A program made the translations under genes and the position numbers. A stretch of 10,660 nucleotides of DNA from Candidatus Njordarchaeota archaeon. GTDB taxonomy: Archaea; Asgardarchaeota; Njordarchaeia; Njordarchaeales; JAHKLH01. Positions 7,119 through 10,660 of the stretch are shown piece after piece. Under the pieces are notes generated by a model. The model was not told where the DNA came from and did no database searches. It saw only the letters and a program-made list of their open reading frames with translations. How positions within the stretch are numbered: position 1 is the stretch's first letter; each line of letters begins with the position of its first letter. Location of the stretch: contig JAHKLH010000037.1 in NCBI GenBank assembly GCA_029856635.1, forward strand, positions 1 through 10,660. The letters run 5' to 3'.

Positions 7119-7446
7119 GCAAATCCCTAAGAATCCGGGAGAGCCATGAGACAAATTTAGTGCATTTGATTGGGGTTTTTTGTACATCATGTACAGAGCA
7201 GTAAGATAAATTTGGGCATGAGAAACATGGTATTCCCTGAAGAAGGTCGGTTTCATGCGTAATACTCAATACAATTTTCTTTCCCTCTTTTTTATAGTTA
7301 ATTAATCCAAGATCATAGAGAAACTCGATAGCCTTATTGAGGTCGTTTTCACTTATCTTAATGAGTTTTTTAAGTTCATCTACGGTAAGTTTTCCATTTT
7401 TCGCAATTACTTGCCAGACATTTAAGATTATATTCATTTTTGGCAT
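7099..7446 (-). CDS. TFE-beta / RPC34-like transcription factor subunit
   Basis: This 115-aa protein has an N-terminal winged helix (about 5-62; the LTVDELKKLIKI and IEFLYDLGLI helices, then a KKEGKKIVLSI wing). A cysteine cluster follows: C74, C77, C83 and C95 in IPCFSCPNLSYC and TPIKCTKFVSWL. This closely follows the Fe-S end of human Pol III subunit RPC39/RPC34 (CGLCP..DDC, SPSNC, WL). Archaeal TFE-beta pairs with TFE-alpha to help RNA polymerase open promoters and is found in TACK and Asgard archaea. ATG 7446 is set by GGGGAT with a 5-nt spacer; an upstream in-frame GTG at 7467 would swallow that site. The 3' end overlaps trm1 by 20 nt. Confidence 0.85.
   Translation of the reverse strand: MPKMNIILNVWQVIAKNGKLTVDELKKLIKISENDLNKAIEFLYDLGLINYKKEGKKIVLSITHETDLLQGIPCFSCPNLSYCSVHDVQKTPIKCTKFVSWLSRILRDLHASVPE
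7123..7128 (-). promoter_or_regulatory. Shine-Dalgarno deciding the trm1 start
   Basis: AGGGAT on the - strand lies 4 nt before ATG 7118. No comparable site precedes the longer ATG at 7256. Confidence 0.6.
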
Positions 7447-7451
7447 ATTTA

Positions 7452-7457
7452 ATCCCC
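7452..7457 (-). promoter_or_regulatory. Shine-Dalgarno deciding the TFE-beta start
   Basis: GGGGAT on the - strand lies 5 nt before ATG 7446. It would be inside the coding region if the GTG at 7467 were the start. Confidence 0.65.
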
Positions 7458-7467
7458 AATCTTCCAC

Positions 7468-7478
7468 AAAATATTTTT
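7468..7478. promoter_or_regulatory. TATA-like AT palindrome in the divergent TFE-beta/THEP1 gap
   Basis: AAAATATTTTT lies in the 65-bp gap between the two divergent starts. For THEP1 a 25-nt offset puts transcription near 7498, just ahead of its GAGGGT site. For TFE-beta it would start near 7448, too late to include that gene's ribosome site. It therefore suits the + strand better. Confidence 0.35.
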
Positions 7479-7511
7479 GAATTATCTACTTGAAAATTGA
7501 GGGTCTAAATA

Positions 7512-8090
7512 ATGTTTAAAGCTTTTCGCACGAAAAACTTCTTTGTAACTGGACCACCTGGAGCGGGTAAATCACGACTTATTCAGAAAGTAATTGAATT
7601 CTTACAGCGAGATGGATTTAAAGTTAGTGGAATTACTTGCCCGGAGGTTAGACGACATGGTAGAAGATGGGGATTTAAGATCATTAATTTAGCAACGAAA
7701 GAAGAAGGTATCCTTGCAAGTGTGGATGTTCCAGAGGGACCCAGGGTATCAAAATATCGTGTGAATATGAAAGACCTTGAACGTGCTGCTGAATGGCTAA
7801 GACAGATGTTAAATAATCCAGAGTTTCACGTCATAGTCGTAGATGAAATAGGCAAAATGGAATGCTTTTCCCAAAAATTTTGCACTGTTGTTCGTAATTT
7901 GCTTAATAGCGAGAAACCGGTTATAGGAGTTGTTTCAATGAAGAGAAGTGCACATCCTTTAATCGCACATGTCTACCAGAGAGCAGATACAAAGGTTTAT
8001 TTTCTTCCGAGGGGTGCCTCAAATGAATATAGAGAAAGAATTGCCAGAGAAATTTATTCGAATATTAAGAAAATTCTCCATAAAGATTAG
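7512..8090 (+). CDS. THEP1-family nucleoside-triphosphatase
   Basis: THEP1/NTPCR proteins are small P-loop enzymes that hydrolyse a range of NTPs; their cellular role is poorly known. Walker A is GPPGAGKS (14-21), close to the N-terminus as in the family. A GITCPEVRRHGRRWGFKI stretch follows, typical of THEP1. Walker B is VVDEIGKME (D111, E112) with the family's IGKME continuation. The length of 192 aa is usual. ATG 7512 has GAGGGT 7 nt upstream. It is the first gene of the + strand cluster, divergent from TFE-beta, and ends 13 nt before the preferred start of the methyltransferase gene. Confidence 0.93.
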   Translation: MFKAFRTKNFFVTGPPGAGKSRLIQKVIEFLQRDGFKVSGITCPEVRRHGRRWGFKIINLATKEEGILASVDVPEGPRVSKYRVNMKDLERAAEWLRQMLNNPEFHVIVVDEIGKMECFSQKFCTVVRNLLNSEKPVIGVVSMKRSAHPLIAHVYQRADTKVYFLPRGASNEYRERIAREIYSNIKKILHKD

Positions 8091-8103
8091 ATGGATTACT
8101 TTC

Positions 8104-8706
8104 ATGGGCGAAAAATTTATTCTTCTTGAAAATGTTTATGAACCACGCGAAGATACTTTTCTTTTGGCATTGAATACGCTTAAACTAGATTTGAATAAAA
8201 AGAGGGTATTAGAATTAGGTGTTGGCTCGGGGGTTGTAAGTATTTTGTGTGCGAAGAAAAATGCACAGGTAATAGCAGTTGATATAAGCGAGAAAGCGGT
8301 GATAAATACAATTATTAATGCGTACTTGCATAATGTCAAAGTTAATGTTAAACTTGGCAATCTTTTTGCTCCAGTATTCGGAGAACGATTTGATGTAATT
8401 TTAGCAAATCTCCCTTATTTACCAAAAATCAGTGAAATTCATGATGATGCAATTTTTGCTGGACAAAAAGGAAATGAAATCATCATACGTTCATTGTATT
8501 TCCTACCCTTTCACTTAAAACGCGGTGGTCGAGCTTTATACGTTTTTTCATCCGAATCTAGACCGCGAGAAATTCTAAACACTGCTAGAAAAATCGGTTT
8601 GATTCCTATACTTCGTGATGTTCTAGAATTATATGATGAGATTCTTTTATGTTATGAATTTCGTTTATCATTTAGGAGTTTAATATGTATAGACAAATCG
8701 GCATAG
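8104..8706 (+). CDS. HemK/Mtq2-like class I methyltransferase with NLPY motif
   Basis: The opening ENVYEPREDTFLL (9-21) is the mark of the archaeal/eukaryotic Mtq2 (N6AMT1/HEMK2) group, which methylates the GGQ glutamine of release factor and works with Trm112. SAM motif I is LELGVGSGVV (36-45) and the acidic motif II is VDIS (59-62). The catalytic NPPY motif reads NLPY (102-105), within ILANLPYLP. Later AGQKGNEIIIRSL and GGRALYVFSSES fit the family. The start is uncertain: ATG 8104 gives 200 aa, the family's normal N-terminus, but has only a weak ribosome site. ATG 8023 adds 27 residues and has GGGGTG 6 nt upstream (8011-8016), but overlaps THEP1 by 68 nt. The 3' end overlaps the next gene by 22 nt. 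The substrate is inferred; the fold is clear. Confidence 0.85.
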   Translation: MGEKFILLENVYEPREDTFLLALNTLKLDLNKKRVLELGVGSGVVSILCAKKNAQVIAVDISEKAVINTIINAYLHNVKVNVKLGNLFAPVFGERFDVILANLPYLPKISEIHDDAIFAGQKGNEIIIRSLYFLPFHLKRGGRALYVFSSESRPREILNTARKIGLIPILRDVLELYDEILLCYEFRLSFRSLICIDKSA

Positions 8707-9938
8707 GGTTTAAAAAGACGCTGAAGATATTTGACAAGATTTTCGATGAGATCTCTTGGAAAAAATGCGGAATTATAGCATATAAGGATGTGATTTATGA
8801 GTCTAGTAAAATGTACATAGACTCAATCTTCCTACAATTAGCGCTTGCAAAAGTACTTCGTAGAAAAGGAATAATAGCTATACCAATAATTAATGATGAC
8901 CACGAATTCATTCAGAGGGAATACTACAACATGTTAATTAATTTTCTCATAAAGAATGATTTCTTTCCTTTTTACTTTGGAGGTGAGACGCGAATTCCTG
9001 AGACTATTGCATCCTTTCCTCACGTAACATTAAGTATTTCTTGGATTGAAAAAAACAGGGAGAAAGTAGCTAAGATCGTTGAAAGTTTGTGTTTAGTTCA
9101 AAGAACAATTGATCCGGAAGATATAGATACAGAATCCCTAGAGAGTTTAGGTGAGTTTTTTGTAAAGGCACTCGGTCCGCCGTCTCTTTCTGAGCAACTC
9201 AAAGAAGAATTTATCAGTGATAAGCTAAGACTTACACTTGACGCAATAGGTGCCGCAAGTGCATTTCTTAATCCTTATGCATTAATTGGAACAACTGTAA
9301 AGACACTATGGCGAACAATCGGAGTAATTCTTAAACGTCGTTCAGCTGAATTAAAAGCTAAATTCGAGGAATGGACGAAAAATCTACAGAATTTCTTTTC
9401 TAAAAAGAAACTGCAAAAAATTCTTTCTGACGAATTTCCAGAGGAAGTATTAGAGAAGATAATCTCAAATAATATTGCCATAATTTCCGATGCCGTAAGA
9501 ACACCATATGAGGTCTTTCTTGTAATGTTGGTTGAACAATTAACGGAAGCACTAAGGGAATACAGCGAAGAAGCACCCATACTCTTTATTACTGATCTTT
9601 CGCACTCCCTACTGCGGAGTGAATATTTCCGCAAATTACTGTTGGGAGAAAATCTGAACGTTGTGAGTTATATACAAACAGACGGTCTGGCATTAAAAGA
9701 GGAGTATATGAGTTTTGTTGAGAGATTCATGAAAGAAAAAGCAATTATCTTCAATATTGCTGCGGAATACTTTGAAAAAGCAATAAAGGGCTTGCCATAT
9801 TCAATGAAAGCAATGCTATTACAGTTTTTCGCGAAAATAGAGACAACGAAAAAGGCATTAGCGTTTGTTCATTATGATGCAAAAAAAGGATGGAATTTTG
9901 AAAAAATAAGAGAGCCACTCCTGTGGTATTGGCTGTGA
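8685..9938 (+). CDS. Unrecognised 417-aa protein, possibly a degenerate HerA/VirB4-like ATPase
   Basis: I do not recognise the family. ATG 8685 has GGAG 6 nt upstream and lies in the end of the methyltransferase gene, so the gene is real and coupled. Residues 28-76 resemble the start of a HerA/VirB4-type ATPase: a strand (CGIIAYKDV), a spot where a P-loop would sit but reads YESSK (38-42), a helix (ALAKVLRRKG), then IPIINDDHEF. Residues 299-306 (ILFITDLS) look like a Walker B strand ending in D304. A VVSYIQTDG strand follows, and a C-terminus ending in EKIREPLLW. The middle has a hydrophobic stretch (about 183-210) and a lysine-rich helical region (213-260). No intact Walker A (GxxxxGKS) is present, so ATP hydrolysis is doubtful. 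The ATPase reading is inference from fold order; no signal peptide is seen. Confidence 0.6.
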   Translation: MYRQIGIGFKKTLKIFDKIFDEISWKKCGIIAYKDVIYESSKMYIDSIFLQLALAKVLRRKGIIAIPIINDDHEFIQREYYNMLINFLIKNDFFPFYFGGETRIPETIASFPHVTLSISWIEKNREKVAKIVESLCLVQRTIDPEDIDTESLESLGEFFVKALGPPSLSEQLKEEFISDKLRLTLDAIGAASAFLNPYALIGTTVKTLWRTIGVILKRRSAELKAKFEEWTKNLQNFFSKKKLQKILSDEFPEEVLEKIISNNIAIISDAVRTPYEVFLVMLVEQLTEALREYSEEAPILFITDLSHSLLRSEYFRKLLLGENLNVVSYIQTDGLALKEEYMSFVERFMKEKAIIFNIAAEYFEKAIKGLPYSMKAMLLQFFAKIETTKKALAFVHYDAKKGWNFEKIREPLLWYWL

Positions 9939-9942
9939 TCTA

Positions 9943-10608
9943 ATGAGCATCACTATAAATTTGAATAATGCAAAAGCACTTATTAATAACGTAATCCAAT
10001 TAATGTCAAACAATGAAATAAGACATAAAGTAAAAGAGCGATTAAAAGAATTTTTACTAATCAAGAATTCAAACGAAAATCGATGGTTTTTAGAATTATG
10101 CTTTTGTATTCTTGCAGCTAACTTCAATGCACAACGTGCGTGGTATCTAGCAAACAGATTGTTTGAAACTGGAATTATATTCAATGGAACTATAGAACAA
10201 ATTGCACAATTGCTACGAAACGGAGGACACAGATTTTGGAGAATGCGATCATCATACATAGCAGAAGCGAAAAAATACCTAGGAAAATTAAAGTCAACAA
10301 TTCTCTCTATGAGACCAGAAATTGCCAGAAAATGGTTAGTTAAGAATATAAAAGGAATTGGGTTAAAAGAGGCAAGTCATTTTCTCAGAAATGTAGGAGT
10401 TTCCTTTGAGTTTGCTATTCTCGATAGGCACATTCTAAGGACATTAGCAAACTACAAAATAATCTCTTTCATTCCAAAGAGACTAAGCGAAAGAATATAT
10501 CTCGAAATTGAGAAAGCATTTAAGAAAATATCGAGAATGCTAAGCATAACACCAGCCGAACTTGATCTTTATTTATGGTATATGCAAACTGGAATAGTTT
10601 TTAGATAG
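9943..10608 (+). CDS. ogg: 8-oxoguanine DNA glycosylase/AP lyase, Ogg2 family
   Basis: The enzyme removes 8-oxoguanine from DNA and cuts the strand by beta-elimination. The helix-hairpin-helix motif KNIKGIGLKEASHFLRN (134-150) carries the catalytic lysine K142. The GPD-loop aspartate is D161 in LDRHILR. The family ending ELDLYLWYMQTG is present and the length of 221 aa is normal for archaeal Ogg2 (about 205-220). ATG 9943 begins 4 nt after the upstream stop and has TGTGATCT just before it, a close match to the 16S tail. Its place in a tight cluster suggests co-expression with the 417-aa protein. No missing key residue was seen. Confidence 0.94.
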   Translation: MSITINLNNAKALINNVIQLMSNNEIRHKVKERLKEFLLIKNSNENRWFLELCFCILAANFNAQRAWYLANRLFETGIIFNGTIEQIAQLLRNGGHRFWRMRSSYIAEAKKYLGKLKSTILSMRPEIARKWLVKNIKGIGLKEASHFLRNVGVSFEFAILDRHILRTLANYKIISFIPKRLSERIYLEIEKAFKKISRMLSITPAELDLYLWYMQTGIVFR

Positions 10609-10623
10609 GAGATGGGGGTAATA

Positions 10624-10660
10624 ATGAAAACAAAACCAAGAATACCAAGGGGATTCCGTG
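10624..10660 (+). CDS. Start of a further gene (3' partial), possibly histidyl-tRNA synthetase
   Basis: ATG 10624 has an excellent GGGGGT site 4 nt upstream and begins 15 nt after the Ogg2 stop, so it continues the + strand cluster. Only 12 codons are visible: MKTKPRIPRGFR, with the next codon starting in G. Histidyl-tRNA synthetases commonly begin with a PRG-x-RD phrase, and this fits, but the stretch is too short to be sure. Confidence 0.5.
   Translation, partial: MKTKPRIPRGFR

Noticed and set aside
7119..7256. Longer Trm1 starting at ATG 7256
   Set aside because: The extra 46 residues match nothing in the family, overlap the TFE-beta gene fully and have no ribosome site; ATG 7118 has one.
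7969..8022. Methyltransferase start at 7969
   Set aside because: It lies deep in the THEP1 gene with no ribosome site; 8104 or 8023 fit better.
9858..10259. 133-aa reading frame on the - strand
   Set aside because: It is opposite the 417-aa and Ogg2 genes, with no motif and biased composition typical of antisense frames.
1..10660. CRISPR array, tRNA/rRNA, insertion sequence or prophage
   Set aside because: No spaced direct repeats, cloverleaf, transposase or terminal repeats were seen; coding density is high and all recognised genes are core functions.

Overview
The window is an AT-rich, tightly packed piece of an archaeal chromosome. The evidence is the gene set: DNA primase large subunit PriL, initiation factor aIF1/SUI1, tRNA methyltransferase Trm1, a TFE-beta/RPC34-type transcription factor, a THEP1 NTPase and an Ogg2-family 8-oxoguanine glycosylase. 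Most starts carry GGGG/GGTG-type Shine-Dalgarno sites, and genes often overlap. TFE-beta and an unusually eukaryote-like PriL suggest a TACK or Asgard lineage. The exact taxon cannot be read from this window.

Region 1 (1-5281, + strand) looks like one operon. It holds an SMC-family ATPase whose 5' end lies outside the window, then two small proteins (213 and 185 aa), then PriL. The SMC protein carries sequence marks of eukaryotic Smc5 in its N-terminal part and of Smc6 around Walker B. The 213-aa protein ends in a winged-helix segment compatible with a kleisin. The 185-aa protein reads as two tandem winged helices, like KITE/Nse3-MAGE proteins. PriL resembles human PRIM2 along most of its length, including the spacing of its four Fe-S cysteines. 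Together they suggest an Smc5/6-like DNA-loading or repair complex co-expressed with a primase subunit. This is the most interesting part of the window.

Region 2 (5302-7446, - strand) holds a TFE-beta gene overlapping trm1 by 20 nt. A 191-bp AT-rich gap follows, with a likely terminator and promoter, and then aIF1. The aIF1 gene converges on priL.

Region 3 (7512-10660, + strand) runs divergently from TFE-beta and is probably one transcript. It holds a THEP1 NTPase, a HemK/Mtq2-like methyltransferase with an altered NPPY motif, and a 417-aa unrecognised protein that may be a degenerate HerA/VirB4-like ATPase. Then come an Ogg2 DNA glycosylase/lyase and the first 12 codons of another gene, possibly histidyl-tRNA synthetase.

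No RNA genes, mobile elements, CRISPR arrays or foreign-looking base composition were seen. The operon contents are core information processing: chromosome maintenance and replication, translation, transcription and base-excision repair.
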